A DNA stretch of 64,000 nt. It comes from Sphingobium sp. OAS761 (GTDB lineage Bacteria; Pseudomonadota; Alphaproteobacteria; Sphingomonadales; Sphingomonadaceae). The DNA is taken from assembly GCF_024168485.1 (NCBI RefSeq), contig NZ_JALJVY010000007.1, positions 186,001-250,000 on the forward strand, in the 5' to 3' direction. Every line of letters starts with the position of its first letter. The first letter of the stretch is position 1. Below the pieces are notes generated by a model. That model saw nothing but the letters and a program-made list of their open reading frames with translations. It did no database searches and had not been told where the DNA came from. A program made the position numbers and the translations under genes. This document shows positions 55,388-64,000 of this stretch, in pieces.

Positions 55388-55512
55388 GGGCAGATTTTCC
55401 TTGGCATGGCCTCAAGGCCGAAAGCTTTGCGCTTCCTTATCCATCCCCCGGCCCGCGCGCAACCGCAAGCAAGCCGCTTTCCTCGCGGCGCACATTCGCC
55501 TAAGCGGCGAGC

Positions 55513-56472
55513 ATGACCGAAGCGCCCGCCAGCCTGCCCGCCATCACCCTGCTGATCGCCGCTCCGCGCGGCTTTTGCGCCGGGGTCGACCGCGCAATCG
55601 TCATCGTCGAAAGGGCGATCGAGAAATATGGCGCTCCGGTCTATGTCCGGCACGAAATCGTCCATAACAAATTCGTCGTCGACAGTTTGAAGGCAAAGGG
55701 CGCAGTATTCGTCGAGGAACTCGATCAGGTTCCGGATGGCGTTCCGGTCGTCTTTTCTGCCCATGGCGTTCCCAAAGCCGTGCCGGCCAAGGCGGAATCG
55801 CGGGGGCTCGATTATCTGGATGCTACCTGCCCGCTGGTCAGCAAGGTTCATCGCCAAGCCGAACGCCAGGTCGAAGCAGGCCGGCACATCCTGTTCATCG
55901 GGCACCGGGGCCATCCGGAGGTCGTCGGCACGTTCGGGCAAGTGCCGAGCGGCACGATGACCCTGATCGAAACAGTCGAGGATGCCGAGGCATTTTCGCC
56001 TGCCGACCCCGACGGCCTTGCCTTCCTGACACAAACCACCCTGTCGGTGGACGATACCGCCGCGATCGTTGCGGCGCTCCAGCGCCGGTTTCCGGCAATC
56101 ACCGCGCCGAAAGGCGAGGATATCTGCTATGCGACATCCAATCGGCAAACCGCCGTCAAGGCCATCGCCGCGCAGTGCGACGCTGTCTATGTGATCGGCG
56201 CGCCCAACAGTTCAAATTCGCTTCGATTGGTCGAAGTGTCGGAGCGTGAAGGGACTCCGGCCCGGCTTATCCAGCGGGCTGACGAGATTGATTTCGAATG
56301 GCTCGCGACCGTCAGGACGCTGGGACTCACCGCCGGCGCATCCGCGCCGGAGATATTGGTGCGCGAAGTCGTCACCCGAATCGGCGAACGCTACCAGGTC
56401 GAGGAACGGCAGGTTGAAACCGCGCGCGAAACGATCGCTTTCAAACTGCCCCGCGGGCTGGAAACACGCTGA
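55513..56472 (+). CDS. ispH: 4-hydroxy-3-methylbut-2-enyl diphosphate reductase
   Basis: 319 residues. The three iron-sulfur cysteines are in [11 protein letters not shown] (Cys22), [12 protein letters not shown] and [20 protein letters not shown] and the SSNSLRL substrate loop ([14 protein letters not shown]) are present. It is the last MEP-pathway enzyme, making IPP and DMAPP for IspA and UppS. It precedes thrB by 3 nt; an ispH-thrB-rnhA unit follows. Confidence 0.97.
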   Translation: MTEAPASLPAITLLIAAPRGFCAGVDRAIVIVERAIEKYGAPVYVRHEIVHNKFVVDSLKAKGAVFVEELDQVPDGVPVVFSAHGVPKAVPAKAESRGLDYLDATCPLVSKVHRQAERQVEAGRHILFIGHRGHPEVVGTFGQVPSGTMTLIETVEDAEAFSPADPDGLAFLTQTTLSVDDTAAIVAALQRRFPAITAPKGEDICYATSNRQTAVKAIAAQCDAVYVIGAPNSSNSLRLVEVSEREGTPARLIQRADEIDFEWLATVRTLGLTAGASAPEILVREVVTRIGERYQVEERQVETARETIAFKLPRGLETR

Positions 56473-56475
56473 ACC

Positions 56476-57453
56476 ATGGCCGTATACACCCATGTTCCCG
56501 CCGAGGAGATCGACGCGTTTCTCGCCCGGTATGACGCCGGACGCCTCATCTCGGCCAAGGGCATTGCCGAGGGGGTCGAGAACAGCAACTACTTGCTGGA
56601 AACGACAGGATCCGAGGGCAAAGGCCATCGGTATATCCTGACCTTATATGAAAAGCGCGTGGACGAGTCCGACCTGCCGTTCTTCATGGACCTGCTGGAT
56701 CATCTGGGCGCGCGCGGCTGCCGCGTGCCACGCTTCATCGCCGACCGCAACGGTCGACGCCTGCAACAGCTGGCGGGACGCCCCGCCTGCCTTATCGAGT
56801 TTCTGACCGGGATTTCGGTAACCGAGCCAACGCCGGGGCAGGCCCGTGCCGCGGGGGTTGCGCTGGGCGAACTGCACAAGGCGGCGAGGGGTTTCCCCGG
56901 CGAGCGAGGCAATGCGCTGGACAAGGATGGCTGGCACGAACTGGCCGGAAAATGCGGGGACGATTTTGACCGGATCGCGCCCGGTCTCGCGCGGCGCGTT
57001 GTCGACGAACTGGCCTTCCTGGATGCCAATTGGCCGGTCGACCTGCCGCGCTCGGTGATCCATGCCGACCTGTTTCCGGACAATGTCCTGATGCTGGGCG
57101 AGGAGGTGACGGGGCTCATCGACTTTTATTTCAGTTGCGTCGATGTCCGCGCCTATGATCTGGCAGTCACGCACAGCGCCTGGTGTTTCAGTCATGACGG
57201 TTCGACCTGGTTCCCGGACCGTGGCGCGGCGTTGGGCGCCGGTTATGCCCAAGCGCACGGCCTTGGCGATGCCGAGCGTGCCGTCTTCCCGGTCCTGTGC
57301 CGGGGTGCGGCGCTGCGTTTCCTGCTCACCCGCGCTTATGACTGGATCAATACGCCCGCCGATGCACTGGTGACACGCAAGGACCCCCTCGCCTATTTGC
57401 GGCGGCTCGACTTCTATGCCGGTGCGAACCCGTCGGAATTGTTGGGCGCATGA
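56476..57453 (+). CDS. thrB: homoserine kinase (aminoglycoside phosphotransferase-like type)
   Basis: 325 residues. [19 protein letters not shown] and [12 protein letters not shown] identify the ThrB-II family, unrelated to GHMP homoserine kinases. The catalytic loop is [13 protein letters not shown] (about 195-207) followed by GLIDFYFSC. It phosphorylates homoserine on the way to threonine. Overlaps rnhA by 4 nt (ATGA). Confidence 0.95.
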   Translation: MAVYTHVPAEEIDAFLARYDAGRLISAKGIAEGVENSNYLLETTGSEGKGHRYILTLYEKRVDESDLPFFMDLLDHLGARGCRVPRFIADRNGRRLQQLAGRPACLIEFLTGISVTEPTPGQARAAGVALGELHKAARGFPGERGNALDKDGWHELAGKCGDDFDRIAPGLARRVVDELAFLDANWPVDLPRSVIHADLFPDNVLMLGEEVTGLIDFYFSCVDVRAYDLAVTHSAWCFSHDGSTWFPDRGAALGAGYAQAHGLGDAERAVFPVLCRGAALRFLLTRAYDWINTPADALVTRKDPLAYLRRLDFYAGANPSELLGA

Positions 57454-57896
57454 CGGATCTGCCCCAGGTCGAGATTTTCACCGATGGCGCCTGCAAGGGC
57501 AATCCTGGCCCAGGCGGCTGGGGCGCGGTGCTTCGCTTTGGCGACCGGGAAAAGGAAATTTCGGGCGGCGAGGCACAGACCACCAACAACCGCATGGAAA
57601 TGATGGCAGCGCTTCAGGCACTCGACGCGTTGAAGAAGCCATGCAGCGTCACGCTTCATACCGACAGCAAATATGTGATGGACGGCATCACCAAATGGAT
57701 ATTCGGCTGGCAACGAAACGGTTGGCGAACGGCAGACCGGAAGCCGGTAAAGAATGCTGAACTCTGGCAATTGCTGGTCAAGGCGGCGGCCCGTCACGAG
57801 ATTCGCTGGCAATGGGTGAAGGGCCATGCCGGGCATCCTGAAAATGAGCGCGCCGACGCGCTCGCCTGCGCAGCGGCGGAACGGTTCCGCCGCTAG
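57450..57896 (+). CDS. rnhA: ribonuclease HI
   Basis: 148 residues. Acidic active-site residues: Asp12 ([15 protein letters not shown]), Glu50 (TNNRMEMMA), Asp72 ([10 protein letters not shown]) and Asp in ENERADALA. It cuts RNA in RNA-DNA hybrids. Third gene of ispH-thrB-rnhA, translationally coupled to thrB. Confidence 0.97.
   Translation: MTDLPQVEIFTDGACKGNPGPGGWGAVLRFGDREKEISGGEAQTTNNRMEMMAALQALDALKKPCSVTLHTDSKYVMDGITKWIFGWQRNGWRTADRKPVKNAELWQLLVKAAARHEIRWQWVKGHAGHPENERADALACAAAERFRR
57873..57893. terminator. inverted repeat across the rnhA stop
   Basis: GCGGCGGAA / TTCCGCCGC with a 3-nt loop, ending at the rnhA stop codon and lying 20 nt past the end of the convergent lyase gene. No U-run on either side. 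Confidence 0.35.
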
Positions 57897-57912
57897 CGCG
57901 CCTGACAGGTTT

Positions 57913-58830
57913 TCAGCGATCGACGCGAATATCGTCGAAATATACCGTCTGATGGCCTTTGGGATCGGCGGAGCGATAACTTCCCAGTTCGAAACCCATT
58001 TGCGGGCTGACCGCGTAGACGGCCGGATTGAAACCCCACGCAACGCTATGGTCGAACTTCTTCTGGTCGTTCATCCAGAATCCCACCCGTCCAACCATCT
58101 CCCCACGTCGATCCATCGACTGAAGAACGAAGGAAAAGGTGTTCCAGGCGCCTTTTCGGACTTCACCGCGATACAGAACGCCCTTGTCCCTCTTGTCGAA
58201 ATAATAGAGATTTTCGGCCTGAGGATTTCGGACTGCGATGATGAATTCCTCAACATCGGGCGATTTATTCCTGCGACGCGACGTGGGTACTATACGCAAT
58301 GACAGAACAGGACCGCCCGGATTGACATCTTTCACTTTGCTGGCGCGCCCGCTCACCTTGGGCTGCAATATCTGGAAATGGATCATTTGATGGACCGGTG
58401 TATCGTATTGGTCATCAAGCTTCATGGAAAAGCGGACAGTGGTCGGCTTGTTATCGCCAATCCTGATCCGTCCCGGCTCCCCCCCAGGCAGCGGCTTATA
58501 GTGGGACCAGAAACTGTACATGATCTTGTTCTTTGCCGCCCCCCGCGCGCTCGGGTCGATCGATATACGCAGGCAACGGGGCGGTGAATGGCAGCCTTGG
58601 GTCACTATTTCGGGCCGATCCGCTGCTTTGGTGCCCTTGTCGATGGTCGCGTTGAAGGTCAGGTTGCTCCGCGCGTCCACAATCGCGCTGGAGCCAGCCG
58701 CCTTCATGCCCTGCCCGTCGTCGAAATCGACGGACAGGAGTTGCCTTGGTTCAGATACGGCTGCACCCGCCAAAAACGCCGTCGCCGCGAAGGCCACGCC
58801 CCATTTCAACCGCGCCATCGCACCGCTCAT
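57913..58830 (-). CDS. putative exported polysaccharide lyase (heparin-lyase-I-like fold)
   Basis: 305 residues with a signal peptide (about 1-26, ends AAVSEP). The body begins LLSVDFDDGQGM, contains YSFWSHYKPLPGGEPG, KGAWNTFSFVLQS and GRVGFWMNDQK, and ends TVYFDDIRVDR, a jelly-roll pattern like polysaccharide lyases of the PF14099 type. Catalytic residues are not certain and binding without lysis is possible. CAGGAGTATG precedes the ATG at 58830. Divergent from a surface-glycan-like gene set, so it may trim or release that polymer. Confidence 0.6.
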   Translation of the reverse strand: MSGAMARLKWGVAFAATAFLAGAAVSEPRQLLSVDFDDGQGMKAAGSSAIVDARSNLTFNATIDKGTKAADRPEIVTQGCHSPPRCLRISIDPSARGAAKNKIMYSFWSHYKPLPGGEPGRIRIGDNKPTTVRFSMKLDDQYDTPVHQMIHFQILQPKVSGRASKVKDVNPGGPVLSLRIVPTSRRRNKSPDVEEFIIAVRNPQAENLYYFDKRDKGVLYRGEVRKGAWNTFSFVLQSMDRRGEMVGRVGFWMNDQKKFDHSVAWGFNPAVYAVSPQMGFELGSYRSADPKGHQTVYFDDIRVDR

Positions 58831-59054
58831 GTCATCATACTCCTGTACGCATGTTCTGCGCAAATCCGTAACAACCTCAAACGCGTTACGATCCTTGCCT
58901 TCGCCATTCTCATGATCGTGCACGCATGCACCGCGTCTGAACGGGATCGCGGTTTGCATTCCTGCCTCGATCCGATATGCTCCAATGCAGTGCAACAAAG
59001 TGAAGAATGGAAGCTTCACTTGCGGTCAGGGGCTCAGCGGGGAACATAGGATTC

Positions 59055-60149
59055 ATGGCGACCAAATTGAAAATACAGGAAAAATCTTCCAGCAATCCTT
59101 ATGGAGATCTGCCTGGAAAGGCCTTCTGGCGTCCTGCTGTCGCTGATCGCTCGATGTTCGATATCGATGAACTATGGACACCCAAATTCAGGATTGCACC
59201 CAAAGCCCCAGTTGCCACATTCGGATCATGCTTTGCACAGCATATCGGCAATGCACTGAAAAACCGCCACTTCAACTGGCTGATGGCTGAAACCCCGCCG
59301 CCCGGCATGAGCGAGGAAGGTGCGAAACTATATAATTACAACGTCTTTTCGGCCCGCACAGCCAATATCTATACGACTTCGCTGTTGCGGCAATGGACCA
59401 GTTGGGCTTTGGGGCATGGTAGCCCCCCGGACGAATATTGGCGCAAGGGCGAACGCTATTATGATCCTTTCCGACCGGCGATCGAACCAAACGGATTTGA
59501 ATCGCTGGCGGAAATGCGGCAATCGCGCGAGGAAGTGATAAAGGCCTTTCGCGCTTGCATCGAAAACGCGCATTTCTTCGTTTTCACGCTGGGGTTGACC
59601 GAAAGCTGGTTCAACCGACATGAAGGGTATGAATATCCCATGTGCCCCGGGACGGTTGCCGGCGAATTCGACGAAAATGCCCATGAATTCCGCAATCAGG
59701 GTTTCGAGGAAGTACGTTCGGCCCTGATGGACGCCATCCGCATGATGCGACAGGCCAATCCGAAATTGCGGTTCATTCTCACCGTTTCTCCGGTGCCACT
59801 GACTGCGACCAAATCGGACAAACATGTACTGGTCGCCACTATGTATTCCAAATCAGTTTTGAGAGCCGTCGCGGGGCAGGTGGCGATGAATCACAAGTTG
59901 GTGGATTATTTCCCTTCCTATGAAATCATTAACAGTGCGGTGTTCAAAGGAAGCTTCTTCGAACCGAATATGCGTGGCGTGAACAAACGTGGTGTGGATT
60001 TGGTGATGGACCATTTCTTTCAGGGCTTGGTCCATAAATTTGGAGATTATTTCACTGCCTCCAGGCGCAAGGCTGCGGTAGTTCGCAGCAAAAAGCTGGA
60101 GGAGGTCTGTGAGGAAGAGTTGCTCGGAGCTTTTGGAGCAGCCCGATGA
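59055..60149 (+). CDS. GSCFA domain protein
   Basis: 364 residues. The family-naming motif FGSCFAQHIG is at 56-65 (candidate nucleophile Ser58), followed by LYNYNVFSARTANIYTT, LTESWFN and SPVPLTAT, all typical of GSCFA (SGNH-related superfamily). Such proteins occur near glycosyltransferases but no biochemical role is settled; acyl transfer or hydrolysis on surface glycan is a reasonable guess. The ATG at 59055 fits the family; an earlier codon at 59007 is possible. Its end overlaps the next gene by 4 nt (ATGA). Confidence 0.85.
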   Translation: MATKLKIQEKSSSNPYGDLPGKAFWRPAVADRSMFDIDELWTPKFRIAPKAPVATFGSCFAQHIGNALKNRHFNWLMAETPPPGMSEEGAKLYNYNVFSARTANIYTTSLLRQWTSWALGHGSPPDEYWRKGERYYDPFRPAIEPNGFESLAEMRQSREEVIKAFRACIENAHFFVFTLGLTESWFNRHEGYEYPMCPGTVAGEFDENAHEFRNQGFEEVRSALMDAIRMMRQANPKLRFILTVSPVPLTATKSDKHVLVATMYSKSVLRAVAGQVAMNHKLVDYFPSYEIINSAVFKGSFFEPNMRGVNKRGVDLVMDHFFQGLVHKFGDYFTASRRKAAVVRSKKLEEVCEEELLGAFGAAR

Positions 60150-60844
60150 GAATTGCTGTCATCGGAAATAGCCATATCGGGTCGCTCAAACGCGGTGCTG
60201 CAATGCTACCTATTGACGAGATCGAGCATGACCTCGTCTTCTTCGGCGCTCGTAGCCATAGCCTGAGAGAGTTGGTCGTGGAGGGCCGTGCCCTTGTGCC
60301 GACCAGCGAAATCGTTGCCAATGCGATCGCGTTCACCTCGGGCGGCGAAATGAAAATCGATGTGGACCACTATGATGCGTTTCTGCTGTACGGAATGGAA
60401 GCGCGGCCCTTCCTTCCGCCCGAGGACCACTTCTATTCCAGTGCCGTGATTGCGCGCACCTTGAAGGATCTGTTTGAGGGCACCCTGTCACATGCGACGC
60501 TGCTGAAATTGCGCGCCATTACGGACAAGCCGATATATCTCGGACATAATCCCATGAAGGCGGCACCGCGCACGTCAGGTTCACAAAGCACCAAGCCTTA
60601 CGAGCGAGGTTTGACCATGCTCAACGACGCCATCTATAGTCCGATGGGAGCGGCACTGTTGCCACAGCCGCTGGAAACGGTCGTCAATGGTAACGCCAGC
60701 AATATTATCTATTCGCAGGGATCCAAGAGCCTAGCGATCGGGGATGGTCATGACGACGCTCTGCACCCCGACATGGACCTCAATCACATGAATGATGAAT
60801 TTGGCAGCATGTGGTTGAGAGATTGGTTTGCCAAACTGGCCTGA
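60146..60844 (+). CDS. SGNH-hydrolase-like protein of unknown function
   Basis: 232 residues. N-terminal IAVIGNSHIGSLKRG has a GNSH block at 7-10 in the place of the SGNH block I (candidate nucleophile Ser9), and the C-terminus has DLNHMND (Asp211, His214), fitting the block V D-x-x-H dyad. No signal peptide, so cytoplasmic. It is coupled to the GSCFA gene by ATGA and both look like members of the same superfamily. An O-acyl transferase/esterase acting on an intracellular glycan precursor is inferred only. Confidence 0.65.
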   Translation: MRIAVIGNSHIGSLKRGAAMLPIDEIEHDLVFFGARSHSLRELVVEGRALVPTSEIVANAIAFTSGGEMKIDVDHYDAFLLYGMEARPFLPPEDHFYSSAVIARTLKDLFEGTLSHATLLKLRAITDKPIYLGHNPMKAAPRTSGSQSTKPYERGLTMLNDAIYSPMGAALLPQPLETVVNGNASNIIYSQGSKSLAIGDGHDDALHPDMDLNHMNDEFGSMWLRDWFAKLA

Positions 60845-60923
60845 CCTTTGGTGAGCGGAGCAAAGCTGCCCACGAGCATTTTGCAACGAGGGCGGCTTTG
60901 CTCTACCACATTGATACGCGACA

Positions 60924-62066
60924 ATGGAGACTAGATCTTTGGCGAAATTCATCGTGCATATCGGAGACGGCAAATGCGGTAGTTCCGCCATGCAAGCCGC
61001 AATGTTCGACGCACGCACAACACTTAAGGAACAGGGGTTCCTCTACAAGTCGCATCATCGGACCAGCGGAAATTTCTGCCTCGGCACGCTGCTAGGGAAG
61101 TCGACCAGAGGTAATAACGCACGACAACGCGAATTCGCGCTGCAGACCATAGCCCAGCTTTCTGCCGAACTGGATGACGTCGATTATGTACTCGTATCCT
61201 CCGAAGCGTTCCTAACGCTGGACCCGGAGGAAGTGGTCGAAATCTTGCAGATGATCACTTTGGACATCGAACGCATCGACGTGATTGCCTATGTTCGTGA
61301 TCCGCTGGGCATGTATCTGTCGCTGGCACAGCAATCCATTAAAGCTAGCTATCGTTTCCCGCGCCCGGACACATATGTCCGCCCGCTGGACCGCTTTTTG
61401 GATAAATTCCAAAGCTACCCGATGATAGACAGTGTAACGGTCCGAATGTTTGACCGGTCGCAATTGGTCAAGGCCAATGCTGTCGCAGATTTTGAACATG
61501 TAATATGTGAATTGACGGGCAAGGAAGGCCTTGGCCTGGAGCATATCAACGAAAACACGTCGCTTTCGAGCGAACAGATGGTTGTACTACAAGATTATCG
61601 CGCAAAATTTTGTCGCGATATTGACGGTAAGGCGGCGCCCGGGAGTTCGCGACTCATCGACTTCATGATGACAATGAACGAAAATGGACTTGTCGGTAAC
61701 AAGCCAACCCTGTCATCGGATGCCGCAGCATTGGTCGCGCAGGGGAATGCCGATATCATAGACCGCCTCAACCGACTGTATGGGTTTACTTTGCGCTGCG
61801 ACCGGCCTGAGGTCGGCAGCATTCCAGCCGAACGTAGCTGGTCACATATTTCCAACATATTGACCGACGTGCAGCCCGGTTATGTTCATCATATCAAAAT
61901 GCTCGTTCCGGCGTTTAATCCTGCTTTGGAAGCAGGTGATATGGAAAAGGGCTTGAAGTCGATGCACAAGCTTATCGAACTGGAACCGAGCAAAGCGGAG
62001 GCGATAGAGCGTGCAACGAAAATCTATTGGACCACCGAATCCATAGCGGGACTGGTCTCGTCATAA
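60924..62066 (+). CDS. sulfotransferase-like protein
   Basis: 380 residues. FIVHIGDGKCGSSAMQAAM (14-22 region) resembles the 5'-phosphosulfate-binding loop of sulfotransferases (usually HIGxxKTGSTxLQ) but with Cys-Gly-Ser-Ser, and VIAYVRDPLGMYLSLAQQSI (Arg125, Ser133) matches the 3'-phosphate loop. The C-terminal ~100 residues are helical. It probably transfers sulfate from PAPS to a glycan or other acceptor. ATG 60924 has no ribosome site; TTG at 60939 has GGAG 9 nt upstream and gives (M)AKFIVHIG, so it may be the true start. The region looks less GC-rich than neighbours. Confidence 0.65.
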   Translation: METRSLAKFIVHIGDGKCGSSAMQAAMFDARTTLKEQGFLYKSHHRTSGNFCLGTLLGKSTRGNNARQREFALQTIAQLSAELDDVDYVLVSSEAFLTLDPEEVVEILQMITLDIERIDVIAYVRDPLGMYLSLAQQSIKASYRFPRPDTYVRPLDRFLDKFQSYPMIDSVTVRMFDRSQLVKANAVADFEHVICELTGKEGLGLEHINENTSLSSEQMVVLQDYRAKFCRDIDGKAAPGSSRLIDFMMTMNENGLVGNKPTLSSDAAALVAQGNADIIDRLNRLYGFTLRCDRPEVGSIPAERSWSHISNILTDVQPGYVHHIKMLVPAFNPALEAGDMEKGLKSMHKLIELEPSKAEAIERATKIYWTTESIAGLVSS

Positions 62067-62094
62067 CCAATTCATTCTATTATTATTAATTTAA

Positions 62095-62127
62095 ATAAAG
62101 AAGCCGGCAAATGCCGGCTTCTTTATT
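62095..62127. terminator. bidirectional intrinsic terminator
   Basis: A 14-bp perfect stem (AAAGAAGCCGGCA region, 62095-62109 with 62112-62126) with T-rich and A-rich flanks on both sides. It ends both the sulfotransferase-like gene and the convergent glycosyltransferase gene. Confidence 0.93.
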
Positions 62128-62167
62128 ATCTTCTATCGGGTGATCGGGCCAGCCTCGACCCGCACCT

Positions 62168-64000
62168 CTACATGGAAGATTGTGCTTCGATCTTCGCGCG
62201 CCAGCACGCGATTCCCGCCTCTTCAAGTTCGGGACGGTCGATCTGATATTCGCTCACGACGAAGCCGTCTTTACCATAGTGGCGGACATCATCGCCCGGG
62301 AACGCATCGCGCCAGCGTGCCGCATAGCTATACCGGTTGTGGATGATGAAGCGCCCCCTACCCTTGGTGCGCCCTTCATGGTGGATCACCGTGGCGCCCG
62401 CGACATATTCGAACACGTCTTCCCCGTGACCGACGCGATAGCACAGGTCGATATCTTCCTGCCCGTTGATGAAGATAGGATCGAACCCCTGGACTTCGGC
62501 GAAATCGGTTGCCCGCATCGCAAAGCAGGCGCCGGTGATCGCGCGGAAGCGGCGATTTTCCGCAACCAGCGGAGAATCCGCCGCTTCATCGACATAAATG
62601 GGATAGCCGAGCGGCGTCTTGCCGGAAAAGACCACGCCAACGCATTGGACGCGGCCATCGGGATAGAGGAGCTTGGGCTGGGCGCCCTTCACTTCGGGAT
62701 TTTTTAGCGGCGCGAGAAGCGGCGTCAGCCAATCGCCCTGCACTTCCGTGTCATTGTTCAGGAATACCAGCCGCGCGCCATTAGAGGCTGCAAAACCGAC
62801 ATTGTTCCCGAGCGAGAAGTTCAGATTGTCGAAATTGTGGATCACCTTGATCCGGCCGTCCCGTTCCGCCCAGCTGTCGAGCAGCCCGGACGTTTCCTCG
62901 TCGCTGCCATTATTGACCATGATGATCTCGATCTTCTCGCTCCCGCAATTGCGGACGAGTGCGTTGAGGCATTTGTTGGTCAGCGAATATTGATTGTAGA
63001 CGCACACGATGATCGAGACGAGGTCCGGGTCGCGCTGTGGAGCCCGTCCGCGCAGCGTGTGCCAGTCGATGATCATCTGCTGGAAGGACAGGAAGCGCCG
63101 CTCCGGACCGCAACGATATTTGTTGTCGTCAACCGGTTCTCCCACCGGCGCGCCCCGCCAGGCGGGCAGTGCCGGGACGGGCGCGTCCTCATAAGCCTTG
63201 GCGGACAAAGCGCGCAACGCCTTCATGCGCCCCGATCCGAACGCCGCCTTCACCTTTCGCGCATAGTCGGGATGGCGCTGGTGCACGATTTCCATCGCGG
63301 TTTTGATCAGCCCATCCTTTTCGCTGCCGAAACTGGCGGTGCGCTGGTGAAACACATAGGCGTGCGGAGAAATGAAATTCTTCCAGCCCGCCTTGATCGT
63401 GCGCATGCAGAAATCATTTTCCTCGCCATAGCCGCGGGGAAAGGTCTCCTCATCGAACAGGCCGATATGGTCCATCAGGTCACGGCGGACATACATGCAG
63501 AAGCCGTTACCGGTCGGCACGTCGATCGGATCGGATTCCCGAGTGAAGGCGATGACCCGCTTCGCCCATTCGTCATGCGACATCCCTTCGGGAATCGGGT
63601 TCACGACATTGGCCGTCGGGAAGGAAAAGGCGCCCGAATTGTCGCCCATCGCGGTCACGGTCCCTGTTTTGGGCGTACCGAACGCGACCTTCTGCATCCC
63701 TTCGATCCAGCCGTCATGGACGATGGTATCGCTGTTGAGCAGCAATATGTCGTCGTCGCCGGCCCATTTGATACCGCGATTGATGGTGCGCGTATAACCC
63801 ATATTCTGAGGGTTCACGAGCAGATGGAAACCGGGATTGCGGGCGAAACGGTCGAGCAACGGCTGGACGCGGGCATCGCTGCTGCCATCGTTGATCATCA
63901 ACACCCGGTTGCGCGTCAGATCGGTGCGGGCCAGCACGGAATTGAGGCAGCGCTCCACCGCTTCAGGCGCATTATAAACCGGAACGATGATGGTCAGCCG
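62168..64000 (-). CDS. two-domain family 2 glycosyltransferase (N-terminus beyond window)
   Basis: 610 residues are visible; the frame is open through the right edge (the last codons read RLTIIVPVYNAPEAVERC), so the start is outside. Two GT-A domains lie in tandem: the first with LMINDGSSD and LLLNSDTIV (DXD-like), the second with VSIIVCVYNQYSLTNKCL, IIMVNNGSDEE and FLNNDTEVQGDW. Both have ED-type acceptor motifs (GEENDF and NGQEDIDL). It likely adds two kinds of sugar or alternating units in surface polysaccharide (O-antigen, capsule or rhamnan-like). Acceptor is unknown. Confidence 0.88.
   Translation of the reverse strand, partial: RLTIIVPVYNAPEAVERCLNSVLARTDLTRNRVLMINDGSSDARVQPLLDRFARNPGFHLLVNPQNMGYTRTINRGIKWAGDDDILLLNSDTIVHDGWIEGMQKVAFGTPKTGTVTAMGDNSGAFSFPTANVVNPIPEGMSHDEWAKRVIAFTRESDPIDVPTGNGFCMYVRRDLMDHIGLFDEETFPRGYGEENDFCMRTIKAGWKNFISPHAYVFHQRTASFGSEKDGLIKTAMEIVHQRHPDYARKVKAAFGSGRMKALRALSAKAYEDAPVPALPAWRGAPVGEPVDDNKYRCGPERRFLSFQQMIIDWHTLRGRAPQRDPDLVSIIVCVYNQYSLTNKCLNALVRNCGSEKIEIIMVNNGSDEETSGLLDSWAERDGRIKVIHNFDNLNFSLGNNVGFAASNGARLVFLNNDTEVQGDWLTPLLAPLKNPEVKGAQPKLLYPDGRVQCVGVVFSGKTPLGYPIYVDEAADSPLVAENRRFRAITGACFAMRATDFAEVQGFDPIFINGQEDIDLCYRVGHGEDVFEYVAGATVIHHEGRTKGRGRFIIHNRYSYAARWRDAFPGDDVRHYGKDGFVVSEYQIDRPELEEAGIACWRAKIEAQSSM

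Noticed and set aside
1..64000. tRNA, rRNA, CRISPR array, IS element or prophage
   Set aside because: I saw no T-loop/acceptor pairs of a tRNA, no repeat-spacer series, no transposase and no terminal inverted repeats with target duplication; xerD is chromosomal housekeeping, not a phage integrase.

Overview
The window looks like a chromosomal segment of a sphingomonad (Alphaproteobacteria, Sphingomonadales; Sphingobium or Sphingomonas-like). The basis is high GC, classic alphaproteobacterial gene orders (rpsB-tsf-pyrH-frr-uppS-cdsA-dxr-rseP-bamA-skp-fabZ; argS-SPOR-nagZ; split pntA1-pntA2-pntB after a COX4-like peptide; accA-xerD), many TonB/lipoprotein genes, and class-typical families. No database search was possible. 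All names rest on motifs, length and context.

Layout: 1-1.4 kb holds the end of a tad secretion operon (tadB partial, tadC). 1.5-8.2 kb holds a DUF2147 protein, an amino-acid racemase, the proton-translocating transhydrogenase operon (minus strand), an orphan NtrC-type regulator and a lipoprotein. 8.2-14.9 kb is the main accessory catabolic island: a double TetR regulator divergent from an arylsulfatase and a TonB-dependent receptor. 14.9-25.8 kb is housekeeping (DUF486, queA, cyclophilin, coaD, ispA, xseB, purL, purT, a BioC-like methyltransferase, DUF418) ending in an iron-storage pair (bfd, bfr). 25.8-28.4 kb has mutT, two Flp pilin genes that probably feed the tad machine, and an M48-LysM protease. 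28.4-34.1 kb has accA, xerD, a large secreted protein of unknown function, a small membrane protein and aroK-aroB. 34.2-45.9 kb is one long minus-strand run covering translation (rpsB, tsf, frr), pyrimidine (pyrH), isoprenoid/undecaprenyl (dxr, uppS), phospholipid (cdsA), fatty acid/lipid A (fabZ) and outer-membrane biogenesis (rseP, bamA, skp). 46-58 kb has pssA-psd, icd, a GNAT-nitrilase fusion, nagZ-SPOR-argS, ispH-thrB-rnhA. 57.9-64 kb is a second accessory zone: a putative polysaccharide lyase, a GSCFA protein, an SGNH-like protein, a sulfotransferase-like protein and a two-domain glycosyltransferase cut by the window end.

How parts work together: the 34-47 kb run couples cell-envelope lipid and protein assembly with translation factors through many 1-4 nt stop/start overlaps. 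The sulfatase-receptor pair looks like an uptake/desulfation unit under a local repressor. The last 6 kb looks like surface glycan synthesis and decoration. It is the best candidate for something under-described, because two SGNH-superfamily-like proteins stand beside a divergent sulfotransferase-like protein with a non-canonical P-loop. No tRNA, rRNA, CRISPR, IS element or prophage was recognised.
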